A stretch of 64,000 bases of DNA from JAJPHW01 sp963799065 (GTDB lineage: Bacteria > Acidobacteriota > Terriglobia > Terriglobales > Acidobacteriaceae), in contig CAWCVJ010000003.1 in NCBI GenBank assembly GCA_963799065.1, positions 558,001-622,000 of the forward strand, read 5' to 3'. This document shows, in pieces, positions 43,607 through 52,553 of the stretch (the first letter of the stretch is position 1; each line of letters starts with the position of its first letter). The notes beneath the pieces were generated by a model. It saw nothing but the letters and a program-made list of their open reading frames with translations, searched no databases and had not been told where the DNA came from. Position numbers and translations under genes: made by a program.

Positions 43607-44878
43607 ATGGCTACCTCGACTATCAACGCAGACGTTAAGAACATGGAACTGGCCGAAATGGGTAAGAAGCGCATTGACTGGGCCAACCAGTCGATGCAAG
43701 TGTTGCAGATCATCCGCAAAGAGTTCATCAAGAACCAGCCGCTGAAGGGCATTCGGATTTCTGCCTGCCTGCACGTCACCGCGGAAACCGCCAACCTCGC
43801 GATCTGCCTGCGCGACGGCGGCGCGGATGTCGTGCTCTGCGGGTCGAATCCGCTATCCACGCAGGACGACGTTGCGGCCAGCCTGGTGCGCGATCACAAC
43901 ATTCCAGTTTTCGCCATTAAGGGTGAAGACAATGACACCTACTACAGCCACATTCTGGCGGCGATCGATCACAAACCACACATCACCATGGATGACGGCG
44001 CGGACCTGGTCACGATTCTGCACACCAAGCGGCAGGATGCGCTCACCGGCGTGATCGGCGGCACCGAAGAAACCACCACCGGCGTCATTCGTCTGCGCGC
44101 CATGGCCAAAGAAGGCGTGCTCAAGTTCCCGATCATCGCGGTGAACGACGCCGACACCAAGCATCTGTTTGACAACCGTTACGGCACCGGGCAATCGACT
44201 CTGGACGGGATCATTCGCGCCACCAACTTCCTGCTGGCGGGATCGAAGTTCGTGGTCGCTGGGTACGGCTGGTGCGGACGCGGACTCGCAAGCCGCGCTC
44301 GCGGCGCTGGCGCCGAAGTCATCGTCACTGAAATCGATCCGACGAAAGCTCTGGAAGCGGTCATGGACGGCTTCCGCGTGATGTCAATGCTTGAGGCGGC
44401 GAAGATTGGCGATGTGTTCTGCACCGTGACTGGCAATAAGAACGTGCTGGCGAAGGAACACTTTGAAGTCATGAAGAACGGCGCGATCGTTTCGAACTCG
44501 GGCCACTTCAACGTTGAGATTGATATTCCGGCGCTCGAAAAAATGGCGTCCTCGAAGCGTACAACGCGCGCCTTCGTCGAAGAGTATTCCATGAAAGACG
44601 GACGCAAGATCAATCTGCTTGGCGAAGGCCGGCTGATTAATCTGTCGGCAGCCGAGGGACACCCTGCATCGGTGATGGATATGAGTTTTGCCGATCAGGC
44701 GCTGTCGGTCGAGCACATGGTGAAGAACTACAAGAACCTCGAAAAGACGGTCTACAAGGTTCCTGACGAACTCGACAAGCGGGTGGCGAAGTTGAAGCTC
44801 GAATCCATGGGCATCAAAATCGACAAGCTGACCCCGGAGCAGGAAGAGTATCTGGCGGGGTGGTCGGAAGGCACGTAG
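43607..44878 (+). CDS. ahcY: Adenosylhomocysteinase
   Basis: 423 residues with GGAGACAC before the ATG. Family features: ACLHVTAETANLAICLRDGGADVVLCGSNPLSTQDDVAA, MDDGADLVT, GVIGGTEETTTGV, the NAD site FVVAGYGWCGRGLASRARG and the C-terminal Lys/Tyr tail that contacts the partner subunit. It splits S-adenosylhomocysteine to homocysteine and adenosine and so keeps methylation going. It ends at a clear terminator. It probably shares a transcript with metK. Confidence 0.97.
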   Translation: MATSTINADVKNMELAEMGKKRIDWANQSMQVLQIIRKEFIKNQPLKGIRISACLHVTAETANLAICLRDGGADVVLCGSNPLSTQDDVAASLVRDHNIPVFAIKGEDNDTYYSHILAAIDHKPHITMDDGADLVTILHTKRQDALTGVIGGTEETTTGVIRLRAMAKEGVLKFPIIAVNDADTKHLFDNRYGTGQSTLDGIIRATNFLLAGSKFVVAGYGWCGRGLASRARGAGAEVIVTEIDPTKALEAVMDGFRVMSMLEAAKIGDVFCTVTGNKNVLAKEHFEVMKNGAIVSNSGHFNVEIDIPALEKMASSKRTTRAFVEEYSMKDGRKINLLGEGRLINLSAAEGHPASVMDMSFADQALSVEHMVKNYKNLEKTVYKVPDELDKRVAKLKLESMGIKIDKLTPEQEEYLAGWSEGT

Positions 44879-44902
44879 TTTCTTGGATGTTTGTTGCAAG
44901 AG

Positions 44903-44932
44903 GGGACGGCGAGAGCCGTCCCTTTTTTCTTT
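44903..44932 (+). terminator. Rho-independent terminator of the metK-ahcY unit
   Basis: GGGACGGC-GAGA-GCCGTCCC followed by TTTTTTCTTT: an eight-pair stem, a tetraloop and a T tract, starting 24 bp after the ahcY stop. Confidence 0.92.
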
Positions 44933-45008
44933 GCGGTGATCGTACTGGTCGTAGTCGTTCTCTGATTTAGGCGAAAAGGCCAAGGGCGGGGGCGCTCGCG
45001 CTACACCA

Positions 45009-45710
45009 TCACTCGGCGCGGGATCTGCTTTTCTTGGGTTCGTGACGGAGGCTGCGGCCTTCGACCAAGTGGAATAGTTCTTCGCCCAGGTTCTTGGCGT
45101 GGTCTCCGGCGCGTTCGAAAGCTTGCGCCATGAACATGAGATTGGTGCTGTATTCGCGGCGCTGACGGTCGTGAGTTTCCAGGTGGCGATGGAAGACGGA
45201 GCGGCAGGCGGCATCAATTTCTGAGTCGGCTTGGAGAACCCAAGTGGCGCTGTTGAGATCGCGGTTGGCGAATCCGTCGTGAACCGTGGCCAGCATTTTT
45301 TCGAGAGTCTGGCACATCAGGACTAGATCGCGGGCGTCTTCGCGCGTGAGTTTTGTATTGAGTCGCTGAAGACGTTGAGTCACTGACCAGGTGAGATCGC
45401 CGACGCGTTCGAGGTCGATGATGAATTTGAGGCAGGCCAGCAGTTGGCGGGCTTCGGCTTCGCTGACCTGGGTGATCGCGCTGGTGATCTGTTCATCGAC
45501 GCGGCGCTCCATGCGATCGAGTTCCTTTTCGCAGTCTTTGACCGCCAGGAAGGCCATGTGCGATGTGTTTTCGATGTAGTCGCGTAGATTGAATGCGCTG
45601 TCCTTGGCGACCAGGCAGGCTTGGAGGACGAGTCCGGTGAGTTCCGCGGTGGATTCGGTGTCGATGCGCCTTGGTGCTTTCTTCCTGGCGGTTTTCTTTT
45701 TCGCGATCAT
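45009..45710 (-). CDS. phoU: PhoU-family phosphate-signalling protein
   Basis: 233 residues. It is all helical, built of two PhoU repeats, with the acidic (E/D)xxxD metal positions in EKELDRMERRVDEQIT and DSEIDAACRSVFHRHL, and the FIIDLERVGDLTWSV and AQAFERAGDHAKNLGEELFHLVEG phrases that define the family (DLERxGD, ERAGDHA). A Lys-rich N terminus precedes it. PhoU turns down the phosphate regulon and the Pst transporter, but neither pst genes nor phoBR are in the window. The neighbour upstream on the same strand is an ornithine-lipid-type acyltransferase, 111 bp away. Confidence 0.92.
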   Translation of the reverse strand: MIAKKKTARKKAPRRIDTESTAELTGLVLQACLVAKDSAFNLRDYIENTSHMAFLAVKDCEKELDRMERRVDEQITSAITQVSEAEARQLLACLKFIIDLERVGDLTWSVTQRLQRLNTKLTREDARDLVLMCQTLEKMLATVHDGFANRDLNSATWVLQADSEIDAACRSVFHRHLETHDRQRREYSTNLMFMAQAFERAGDHAKNLGEELFHLVEGRSLRHEPKKSRSRAE

Positions 45711-45741
45711 GAGTGTCTGGGATGCATCGTCGAAAATCTAT

Positions 45742-45771
45742 AACACAGCGGGCGCTGAGGTTTCACAGAGG
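45742..45771. repeat. Short dispersed repeat, copy A
   Basis: 30 bp matching 57364-57393 at 25 of 30 positions (AACACAG.GGGC.C.GAGGT.TCAC.GAGG). It is intergenic in both places. Confidence 0.6.
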
Positions 45772-45821
45772 AGCCACAGAATCAGTCAAGAGAGCCTACC
45801 CCGAATGATCAAACAGAATTC

Positions 45822-47717
45822 TTAATCTTGTCCGGCTTTGGCGGCGTGGGCTTGATGAGCTGACATTCCATGATACCTCTGAAATGCCGCGAGGCCATCT
45901 TGTCCCATATAACGGGCGAGCACCGTGGGGTTGCTTTCGCGGAGATCGACCAGGACGAAGCCATCGAGGACATTGGAAAAATTGCGATCGACATTGAAAC
46001 TGATGAGGCGTCCGCCGAGTTTGGCGTAGTGCTTGAGCAGAATGGGGACGCTTTTGCCGTCGCTCTCGACGTCGGCGATGGGGTCGGAGAGTTCCTGGAG
46101 GTCGCTGAGCCCGGCGCAGGCGCTGCGGCAGTCCGCGGATTTAATACCCTTAGGGCGGAAGGGATTGCGGGGCGTGATCCAGCGGGCAAGGTCAGCGGCA
46201 CTCCATGCTTCCGCATCGTTGGCCATGGTTTCGCGATTTTGTTCCTGGGCTTCGAAGAAGCGGACAATCAATTCGCGTGAGATCCGGTTGTAGCGGCTGC
46301 TGATGCTGACTGCGCCGAATAAAATTGCCGGGCCGGGCTTGGAGGCGAGATAGCGGCCGATGCCCTTCCAAATCATGAGCAGGGGCGCGAACTGGCGCTG
46401 ATATTCGAGGCGGATAAAAGAGCGGCCCAATTCAAGGGCGGGGCCAAGGCGCTCGAAAAATTCTGGATCGTAACGAAAGAGGGTGCTGGTATAGAGGCCC
46501 TCGATGCCGAATCGGGGAAGAATGTCGCGGGTCAGGCCGATACGGTAGGAGCCGGCGATTTCTTGTTTCGGTTTGCTCCAGAGGAGCAGGTGTTGATAAT
46601 GGGGATCGAAGCGATCAAGGTCGGAACTCTTCCCTGAACCTTCGCCCACCTCGCGGAATGTGAGCTCTCGCAGGCGTCCGATCTCTTGCAGCAGGTTGGG
46701 AATCTGGCTGGACTCGGCAATGTAGACCTGAAAGTCACGGTTCTGCTCCAGAAGATTCATGGATCCCAGTTCCGCGACTTCATGGCGCAGCAGCGCGGGG
46801 TGGATGGCGTCGACGATGGCTTCTTCTTTTTTCAGGGGCAGAACGGCTTTTAGAACTTCAGGCACTGTGCGGCGCGAGCGGTGACGCTGCGAAAGGAGGT
46901 AAGTGCGCCATCGCAAATAGGTGGCAGCGGACTCATCGTCGCGGGCGCCGCTTACCACTTCCGCGGGCACCGGGTTGCCGATGCGAACCGTTACTTTCCT
47001 GTCCGTCTGGGCGAGGAATTCATTGAGCAGCCAGGTCGTTCGGAGGTTGGGATTTACGAATCCCATGGCTTGGAAGGTGGCGCTGTTGCGTCCGGCGACG
47101 AACGTAGGAACGGTGACAGCGCCGCTGAGGCGCGCCAGACGTGCGACGGCAGGATTCCAGCGCGGATCGGCCACAGCCATTTGGGGAAGCTGAATATGAG
47201 AGACTTCGCCGGCGGGGAATATGACGAGCAATCCGCCGGATTTTAACCACTCCACGGATTGCTGAAGGGCGCGGCGGTTGCGTCCCACCGATCCGGAGTG
47301 GCCGAAAGGGTCGACGAAGAAGCAGTGGTCGTGCAGCTCGGGAATCTCTGCCAGCAAGAAATTGGTGAGAATCTTAACGTCGGGACGCACGCGGCCCAGC
47401 AGACAGCCGAGGATGGCACCGTCGAGCAGGCCGAAGGGGTGGTTGGCTGCGACGATAGCGGCTCCGGCCCGCGGAACACGGGCCAAATCTTCGTCGGATA
47501 CCCGATACTCAACGCGCATTTCGCGTAGTAAGTTCTCCAGCAAGGGCCGATCTTCTGGATGGCGCGCGCGCACGTAAAGCTCCTTCACGCGCTGCATGGG
47601 GAGGAAGCGACGCACCATGCGGGGAATGGAAAATGCTTCCAGATCGGCGAGCGACGGGGTCGGAGTCGACCGCTCCGGCGAATCTAGAATGGGCATATGT
47701 ATTGTTGTTAGTCCCAT
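45822..47717 (-). CDS. Two-domain acyltransferase, OlsF-like (PlsC-type plus GNAT-type N-acyltransferase)
   Basis: About 631 residues from the ATG at 47717; ATGs at 47696 and 47831 are alternatives and no ribosome site decides. Residues 70-280 are a PlsC-type acyltransferase (VAANHPFGLLDGAILG, then VIFPAGEVSH). Residues 330-600 are the long-chain N-acyltransferase half related to OlsB/autoinducer synthases (LRELTFREVGEGSGKSSDLDRFDPHYQHLLLW, GRSFIRLEYQ, PLLMIWKGIGRYLAS). This order matches OlsF, which makes ornithine lipids in one polypeptide. PhoU downstream fits phosphate-linked lipid remodelling. Confidence 0.8.
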   Translation of the reverse strand: MGLTTIHMPILDSPERSTPTPSLADLEAFSIPRMVRRFLPMQRVKELYVRARHPEDRPLLENLLREMRVEYRVSDEDLARVPRAGAAIVAANHPFGLLDGAILGCLLGRVRPDVKILTNFLLAEIPELHDHCFFVDPFGHSGSVGRNRRALQQSVEWLKSGGLLVIFPAGEVSHIQLPQMAVADPRWNPAVARLARLSGAVTVPTFVAGRNSATFQAMGFVNPNLRTTWLLNEFLAQTDRKVTVRIGNPVPAEVVSGARDDESAATYLRWRTYLLSQRHRSRRTVPEVLKAVLPLKKEEAIVDAIHPALLRHEVAELGSMNLLEQNRDFQVYIAESSQIPNLLQEIGRLRELTFREVGEGSGKSSDLDRFDPHYQHLLLWSKPKQEIAGSYRIGLTRDILPRFGIEGLYTSTLFRYDPEFFERLGPALELGRSFIRLEYQRQFAPLLMIWKGIGRYLASKPGPAILFGAVSISSRYNRISRELIVRFFEAQEQNRETMANDAEAWSAADLARWITPRNPFRPKGIKSADCRSACAGLSDLQELSDPIADVESDGKSVPILLKHYAKLGGRLISFNVDRNFSNVLDGFVLVDLRESNPTVLARYMGQDGLAAFQRYHGMSAHQAHAAKAGQD

Positions 47718-47923
47718 AGCGTTTCTAGCGCATGAATGGCAGGTTAAAATTCCGTAACATCTGAGGCTCTTTAGTAACTGAAGGGTAATGCCTTCCGGGC
47801 AGCGAGAAATGACGCGGTGGAGTGTATTCATGGGGTGAGCCAGTGTTTTGAATGGTTCTTTCCCTGATTTCCACTTGCCCGCACAGGCCCGATTGCCGAT
47901 AATCAGGTAGGAGTATCACAACC

Positions 47924-48811
47924 GTGCATCGATACGCCCGAACCGATCTGCTTCGCATTCTTCAGATTACGCCCCGGCAGTTGGCATCGTGGGAAAAGGC
48001 AGGGCTGGTTGCCTCGACTGCGGACTATTCTTTTTTCGATTTGCTGCAAGTGAAGAAAGTGCGGGACTTGTGCGCCAGGAAAGTCCGGCCTGCGGTGATT
48101 CGGCAGTCGCTCGAAGCCATGCAGAAGCAAGTGGCGGGAATGGACAATCCTTTGTTGCAGGCGAGCGCTTACACGTCCGGCCACCGGGTCGCGTTTCGGC
48201 ATGAAGGCCGATTAGTCGAGCCCATCGCAGGGCAGTTCATGTTCGATTTCGCCGGCAATCAAAGACTGTTGAGCCGAACGCCGATGGTGGCTGTGCCATC
48301 GAAGGTTGACGCGACCACCGCCGCCGAGTTGTTCACGCGCGGGATTGCGCTGGAAGAAGGTTCCAACAACCAAGCGCAGGCGATTGCGACCTATGAGCAA
48401 GTGCTCACAATCGATCCCAAGCATGCCGCGGCGCACATCAATTTAGGCACGCTGCATTACAACCGGCAGGATTATGCGCTGGCGGAAGAGCACTATCGTA
48501 AAGCGATCGAAGCCGATCCACGCTATGCGCTGGCGCATTTCGATTTGGGTAATGTGCTGGACGAGACGGGGCGTGTAGCGGAAGCGATTATTACCTACAA
48601 TACCGCGCTGCAACTTGCGCCGACGTATGCGGATGCGCATTACAACGTCGCGCTGGCCTACGAAAAGATCAAAGAGCCGCGCAAGGCGCTGCGACACTGG
48701 CAGGCTTATTTGCGGCTGGATTCGTCCGGACCATGGGCGACTCATGCGCGGAATCAGGTGAAGCGGATTCTGCAGGCCGAGGGGATGAAGCTGGTGCCGG
48801 GCGGGCGCTAA
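47924..48811 (+). CDS. MerR-type HTH fused to TPR repeats
   Basis: 295 residues from a GTG at 47924. The N-terminal 65 residues are a MerR-like helix-turn-helix (YARTDLLRILQITPRQLASWEKAGL ... YSFFDLLQVKKVRDLCARKVRPAVIRQSLEAM). The C-terminal half holds three to four TPR units (AIATYEQVLTIDPKHAAAHINLGTLHYNRQDY, AEEHYRKAIEADPRYALAHFDLGNVLDETGRV, AIITYNTALQLAPTYADAHYNVALAY). The middle shows no domain I know. It is likely a DNA-binding adaptor that reads a protein partner. It is divergent from the acyltransferase gene, 206 bp away, so it could regulate it. Confidence 0.85.
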   Translation: MHRYARTDLLRILQITPRQLASWEKAGLVASTADYSFFDLLQVKKVRDLCARKVRPAVIRQSLEAMQKQVAGMDNPLLQASAYTSGHRVAFRHEGRLVEPIAGQFMFDFAGNQRLLSRTPMVAVPSKVDATTAAELFTRGIALEEGSNNQAQAIATYEQVLTIDPKHAAAHINLGTLHYNRQDYALAEEHYRKAIEADPRYALAHFDLGNVLDETGRVAEAIITYNTALQLAPTYADAHYNVALAYEKIKEPRKALRHWQAYLRLDSSGPWATHARNQVKRILQAEGMKLVPGGR

Positions 48812-49018
48812 TACTCCGATCTCTTCGTGGTGCGGCCGGCAATACCTAGTCCTTCGCTCGCTTCCGTGGGCTAACGCCGACGGAAGGTCGGTGGGAATTT
48901 TCTCTTTGTGCTTGCGCAGGCTGGCGATGCAGCCGGAGATGGCGTCGTTGGCCAATCTCGCGATGTCCCGCCCATCCGATTCACCCTCCAGTGGTAAAAT
49001 CTCTAGTTCGCATCTCAC
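48812..49018 (-). pseudogene. Possible gene remnant between TPR protein and acyl-CoA dehydrogenase
   Basis: From a GTG at 49018 a minus-strand frame reads for about 55 residues in a protein-like way (LEILPLEGESDGRDIARLAN, then DAISGCIASLRKHKEKIPTD). It then becomes low-quality and continues antisense into the TPR gene with no stop before 48443. The good part may be the 5' remnant of a lost or truncated gene. It has no family I can name and could still be chance. Confidence 0.3.
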
Positions 49019-49034
49019 ACACTAAGGTTGCCGT

Positions 49035-50213
49035 ATGCCTGAGACATTGCTGCAAACGCCTGCTCCTACTCCGCTGACTTCTCTTACTGAGGACGAGATT
49101 CTTTTTCGCGATAACATTCGGCAGTTTGCCGAGGAGAAGGTGCGTCCGCTGGTGAAGGAGATGGACGAGAAGGGCGTGTTTGAGAAGAGCCTGATCGACC
49201 AGTTTTTCCAGCTGGGGTTGATGGGCATTGAGATTCCTGAGGCGTATGGCGGCGGCGGGGCGAAGTTTTTTGAGGCGATCCTGGCAGTGGAAGAGTTGTC
49301 GCGCGTTGACGCGTCCGCGGGCGTCCTGGTCGATGTGCAGAATACGCTAGTTAACAATGCGCTGATGCGCTGGACGAACGACGAGCAGAAAAAGCGCTAC
49401 CTGCCGCGCATGGCGGCGGATACTTGCGGAGCGTATGCGTTGAGCGAGGCGGGTTCTGGCTCGGATGCATTCGCTTTGCAGACCAAGGCCGACCTGAAGG
49501 GCAGCGACTACGTGCTCAACGGGCGCAAGCTTTGGATTACGAATGGCAAAGAGGCGGGCATCTTTATTCTATTCGCAACGATCGATCCGGGCGCGGGGTA
49601 CAAGGGCATTACGGCGTTCATTGTCGAAAAAGGCTTTGCGGGATTCACCGTTGGCAAGAAAGAAGACAAGCTGGGTATTCGTGCTTCGTCGACTTGCGAG
49701 TTGATTCTGGAAGATTGTCGCGTGCCCAAGAGCAACGTGCTGGGCGAAGCGGGCAAGGGATACAAGATTGCCATCGAGACGCTGAATGAAGGGCGCATCG
49801 GCATCGGCGCGCAGATGGTCGGCGTGGCGCGCGGCGCGTGGGAGTATGCGGCGAAGTATGCGCAGGAGCGCAAGCAGTTTGGCAAGCCGCTGTCCGATTT
49901 TCAGGGAATTCAATTTCAGATCGCACAGATGGCGACCGAGATCGAGGCGGCGCGGCTGATGGTCTACAACGCGGCGCGAATGAAAGATGCGGGCGTGCCG
50001 TTTGTGAAAGAAGCGGCAATGACCAAGCTGTTCACTTCGCAAGTGGCGGAGCGGGTGACGTCGCTGGCGATTGAGATTTATGGCGGGTATGGGTTCACGA
50101 AGGATTATCCCGTGGAGAAGTATTGGCGGGATGCGAAGATTGGCAAGATCTACGAAGGCACTTCGAACATGCAGCTCGCGACCATTGCGAAGCTGGTGAT
50201 GGGCGGGAAGTAG
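49035..50213 (+). CDS. Acyl-CoA dehydrogenase
   Basis: 392 residues. FAD and substrate motifs: AYALSEAGSGSDAFAL, WITNGKEAG and KEDKLGIRASSTCELILEDCRVP. The RKQFGKPLSDFQGIQFQIAQMA helix follows, and the catalytic Glu is in KIYEGTSNMQLATIAK, the position of short/medium-chain enzymes. It removes two hydrogens from a fatty acyl-CoA and passes electrons to ETF. There are no other beta-oxidation genes in the window. It has a plausible AAGG upstream and stands alone. Confidence 0.95.
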   Translation: MPETLLQTPAPTPLTSLTEDEILFRDNIRQFAEEKVRPLVKEMDEKGVFEKSLIDQFFQLGLMGIEIPEAYGGGGAKFFEAILAVEELSRVDASAGVLVDVQNTLVNNALMRWTNDEQKKRYLPRMAADTCGAYALSEAGSGSDAFALQTKADLKGSDYVLNGRKLWITNGKEAGIFILFATIDPGAGYKGITAFIVEKGFAGFTVGKKEDKLGIRASSTCELILEDCRVPKSNVLGEAGKGYKIAIETLNEGRIGIGAQMVGVARGAWEYAAKYAQERKQFGKPLSDFQGIQFQIAQMATEIEAARLMVYNAARMKDAGVPFVKEAAMTKLFTSQVAERVTSLAIEIYGGYGFTKDYPVEKYWRDAKIGKIYEGTSNMQLATIAKLVMGGK

Positions 50214-50510
50214 ATTCGCGTTTCAGCTTAGCGCAGGCCAGGTTAGCGCCAAAGTGCGGACGCGAACCTAGGGCACCTGAATTCGTTGCCTCGTCCGAAC
50301 GGGCCGTCCACTGCGGCTTTCAGGGTGCAAGTCACGTTGGTAATCCTGCTTGAGTTACCAATATGTGCAGGACGTTGCAGCTTCCGGCGCTTGTCTTTTC
50401 TAGTCATTCCCACCTAACATCCACTGTTCCAACATCTTGACGAGGATTGAGCTCTTGGTTCGCTAGCTGCACTTTAGAGGGTGCGCTGGCTAGCGCCATG
50501 GAGTGCAACC
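50214..50510. other. Intergenic gap with two hairpins
   Basis: No gene is visible. TTGGTAA/TTACCAA (50337-50361) and CGCTAGC/GCTAGCG (50461-50495) are perfect seven-pair inverted repeats. The second ends just before the GGAG that serves the TTG at 50511, so it could mask that ribosome site. Confidence 0.4.
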
Positions 50511-50981
50511 TTGCAGGACGTAAGCCCAAGCCCCGAACTCTCAGCGACAGGCGTCGCTCCGATCAGCGCTCCGCCCGTCGCGGCAGCGAAGCGGAAAGCG
50601 ACCCTCCTACCCGTCCTGGTCGTGCTGTTCCTCTTTTCTTATGGGCTGATGGCGATGCTGATTGTCGAGCAGGGACGGACGATCGAGTCGCAGCGCGGCC
50701 TAATCCAGAACATTTTTCGTGACACCGTCGAACTGACGTCGCTGAAGGGCAAGATTTTCCAGCAGAACCGGGCGGAAAGTCTTGCTCATGCAGCGCCGCC
50801 GAAAGTTCCGACACCGGCGCCGACCGTGCCGGGGCCAGATAAAGCTGAGGCGCCGAGCCCGCTGGCCAACCAGAGCGATCCGCAGAATAAGGTCGCCTCC
50901 GGAAAAAAATTGCGCAAAGAAAAGCCGCCCAACGCGGCCGACGATGAGCCGAACCGGCGGCGCATGAACTTAGTGATTTGA
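50511..50981 (+). CDS. Single-pass membrane protein, unknown
   Basis: 156 residues from a TTG at 50511, chosen for GGAG seven bases upstream. It has a cytoplasmic Pro/Ala/Ser-rich N terminus (about 1-30), one membrane helix (about 33-53), a short coiled-coil-like helix (VEQGRTIESQRGLIQNIF) and a disordered Pro/Lys-rich tail. No motif is known. The layout resembles a membrane anchor or scaffold. It is followed by a small secreted-protein gene on the same strand. Confidence 0.6.
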   Translation: MQDVSPSPELSATGVAPISAPPVAAAKRKATLLPVLVVLFLFSYGLMAMLIVEQGRTIESQRGLIQNIFRDTVELTSLKGKIFQQNRAESLAHAAPPKVPTPAPTVPGPDKAEAPSPLANQSDPQNKVASGKKLRKEKPPNAADDEPNRRRMNLVI

Positions 50982-51020
50982 CCCAATTTAATGACCCTCG
51001 TTCCCAAGGATAGGTAGGTT

Positions 51021-51290
51021 ATGCAGACTCTCCCAATTGCGATGTTGATGTTGACGATTTCGTTCGGCGGCGGGTGGCGCGATGGACGAAGTCCCGTGAC
51101 TCGCGTAGTCGCGCCAGCCGCATCCGCTGAGCACCAGGCGCGCAAAGGCGGCAAGTGGTACTTCGCCGAGACCGGACACGCGGTCTATTGCTACGGTCCG
51201 GTAAAGTTCTTACCGCAGGAGCAGGGCGGCATACAGCGCGTAGCGACCGTGTGCCAGGGCGATCAGCCGCTGGTACCGCTGCGCGACTAG
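51021..51290 (+). CDS. Small secreted protein, unknown
   Basis: 89 residues with an N-terminal hydrophobic segment (likely signal, about 1-17). The C-terminal half has two Cys (AVYCYGPVKF, ATVCQGDQP) that could form a disulfide. It lies 39 bp after the upstream membrane-protein gene. Short and without recognisable family, but the codon pattern and a GGTAGGTT ahead of the ATG support it moderately. Confidence 0.5.
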   Translation: MQTLPIAMLMLTISFGGGWRDGRSPVTRVVAPAASAEHQARKGGKWYFAETGHAVYCYGPVKFLPQEQGGIQRVATVCQGDQPLVPLRD

Positions 51291-51376
51291 GTTATTCGTC
51301 AGCGCCGTCGCATCCCATCAACTGAGAATCGCACACGCGTTCGCTTCCCTTCCGATCATCCCTTAGACTGGTCGTT

Positions 51377-51757
51377 ATGGCGAAGTTTGAGAAGCATATT
51401 TTTGTGTGTGGAAATCAACGGCCGCCGGAAAATCCGCGGGGATGTTGCGATCCTGACCAAGACGGCCAACTGCATCAGGCGTTTAAGAGGACGCTTGCGG
51501 GACGCGGCTTGAAGAGCCGGGTGCGAGCCAACAAGGCTGGCTGTTTGGATCAATGCGAACATGGGCCCACGGTAGTGATCTATCCTGATGAGGTCTGGTA
51601 TGGAGGCGTCACTCCAGCCGACGTGGAAGAGATCGTCGACTCCCATGTCATAGCGGGTCACCCAGTGGCGCGGCTACTGCTGGCGCCCGACTGCATCAAT
51701 ACGGCGAGCTGCGAGCATAAGCCCCGCAAGGTTTTTACCAAGCCAACGCAAGATTAA
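51377..51757 (+). CDS. Thioredoxin-like [2Fe-2S] ferredoxin
   Basis: 126 residues. The Cys pattern FVCGNQRPPENPRGCC ... KAGCLDQCEHGPTVVIYPDEVWYGGV is that of the Clostridium/Azotobacter FdI type with thioredoxin fold, which ligates a [2Fe-2S] cluster. Cys at 11, 23/24, 56 and 60 are candidates. Further Cys at about 106 and 112 lie in a C-terminal extension. It carries electrons between unidentified partners in the cytosol. It stands alone. Confidence 0.85.
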   Translation: MAKFEKHIFVCGNQRPPENPRGCCDPDQDGQLHQAFKRTLAGRGLKSRVRANKAGCLDQCEHGPTVVIYPDEVWYGGVTPADVEEIVDSHVIAGHPVARLLLAPDCINTASCEHKPRKVFTKPTQD

Positions 51758-51783
51758 GGCTACAATTCGTTTGAGGGGCTGCC

Positions 51784-52185
51784 GTGAGATTCAATGCCAA
51801 GCCGGACTGGCGCAGTAAGTGGCTTAGGCTTTGCGCGGCCATCTTCGCAACGCTGTCACTCTCTCTCTCCGCCCAGACCGCGGACCAAAAGTCCACAAGC
51901 GCATATCGCTCGGCCACGATTATCAGCGTGCGCCAGGTGGCCCGCAACGGATTCCTGGTAAGCCGCTATTCGTCGGCGCACGTGTTCACCGTCGACTTTA
52001 CGCTGCGCATGGATGAGCACAGCTACTGCATCGACTATGACACCATCGTGATGCAAGAAGTCGATGACCTAAGGGCCGCGTATCAAAAAGAGGTGCAGGT
52101 GGACATGCAAGGCAAGCGGCTGGTCATCATCCTTCCCAGCGGACGCAAGATCAGAGCGCAATTGGCTGACTCCACTCAGTGCTAG
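51784..52185 (+). CDS. Secreted protein, unknown
   Basis: 133 residues from a GTG at 51784, the only start that keeps the leader. It has a basic N terminus, then a signal-type helix (about 14-31, ending LSAQ), and a small beta-rich remainder that ends in a Cys. No motif. Convergent with the tRNA-Arg gene, 24 bp beyond its stop. Confidence 0.6.
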   Translation: MRFNAKPDWRSKWLRLCAAIFATLSLSLSAQTADQKSTSAYRSATIISVRQVARNGFLVSRYSSAHVFTVDFTLRMDEHSYCIDYDTIVMQEVDDLRAAYQKEVQVDMQGKRLVIILPSGRKIRAQLADSTQC

Positions 52186-52209
52186 CGCGCTGCTTTGGGT
52201 GTATGAGGA

Positions 52210-52286
<77 letters not shown>

Positions 52287-52553
52287 CTGAGAGCAATTTA
52301 GCATGGGTGGGAAGGACCTCGTAGATGTGATTTCCGAGCCCTTCGTATCCCTTGCTTGTCAGAGTGCAATCTATGGTTTTATGTATTCCTACAGGGATTT
52401 CCCATCCAAAGTAACGTAACCTCTGTAGTCGCGAATCACCAATACGCATATTATTCAATCACTTACGCCCCCTAGAAAATGGCCACTGCTGTGCATTGTT
52501 ATGACCGAGTATCGCCGTTGCACCCCAACAATTCTAGGTGGAGACAATAAAAT
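52287..52553. other. Intergenic gap upstream of the TonB-dependent receptor
   Basis: 267 bp, lower in GC than its surroundings. No frame looks coding. It should hold the tRNA promoter (minus) and the receptor promoter (plus). GGTGGAGA lies 9 bp before the receptor ATG. No att-like direct repeat of the tRNA end is seen. Confidence 0.4.
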
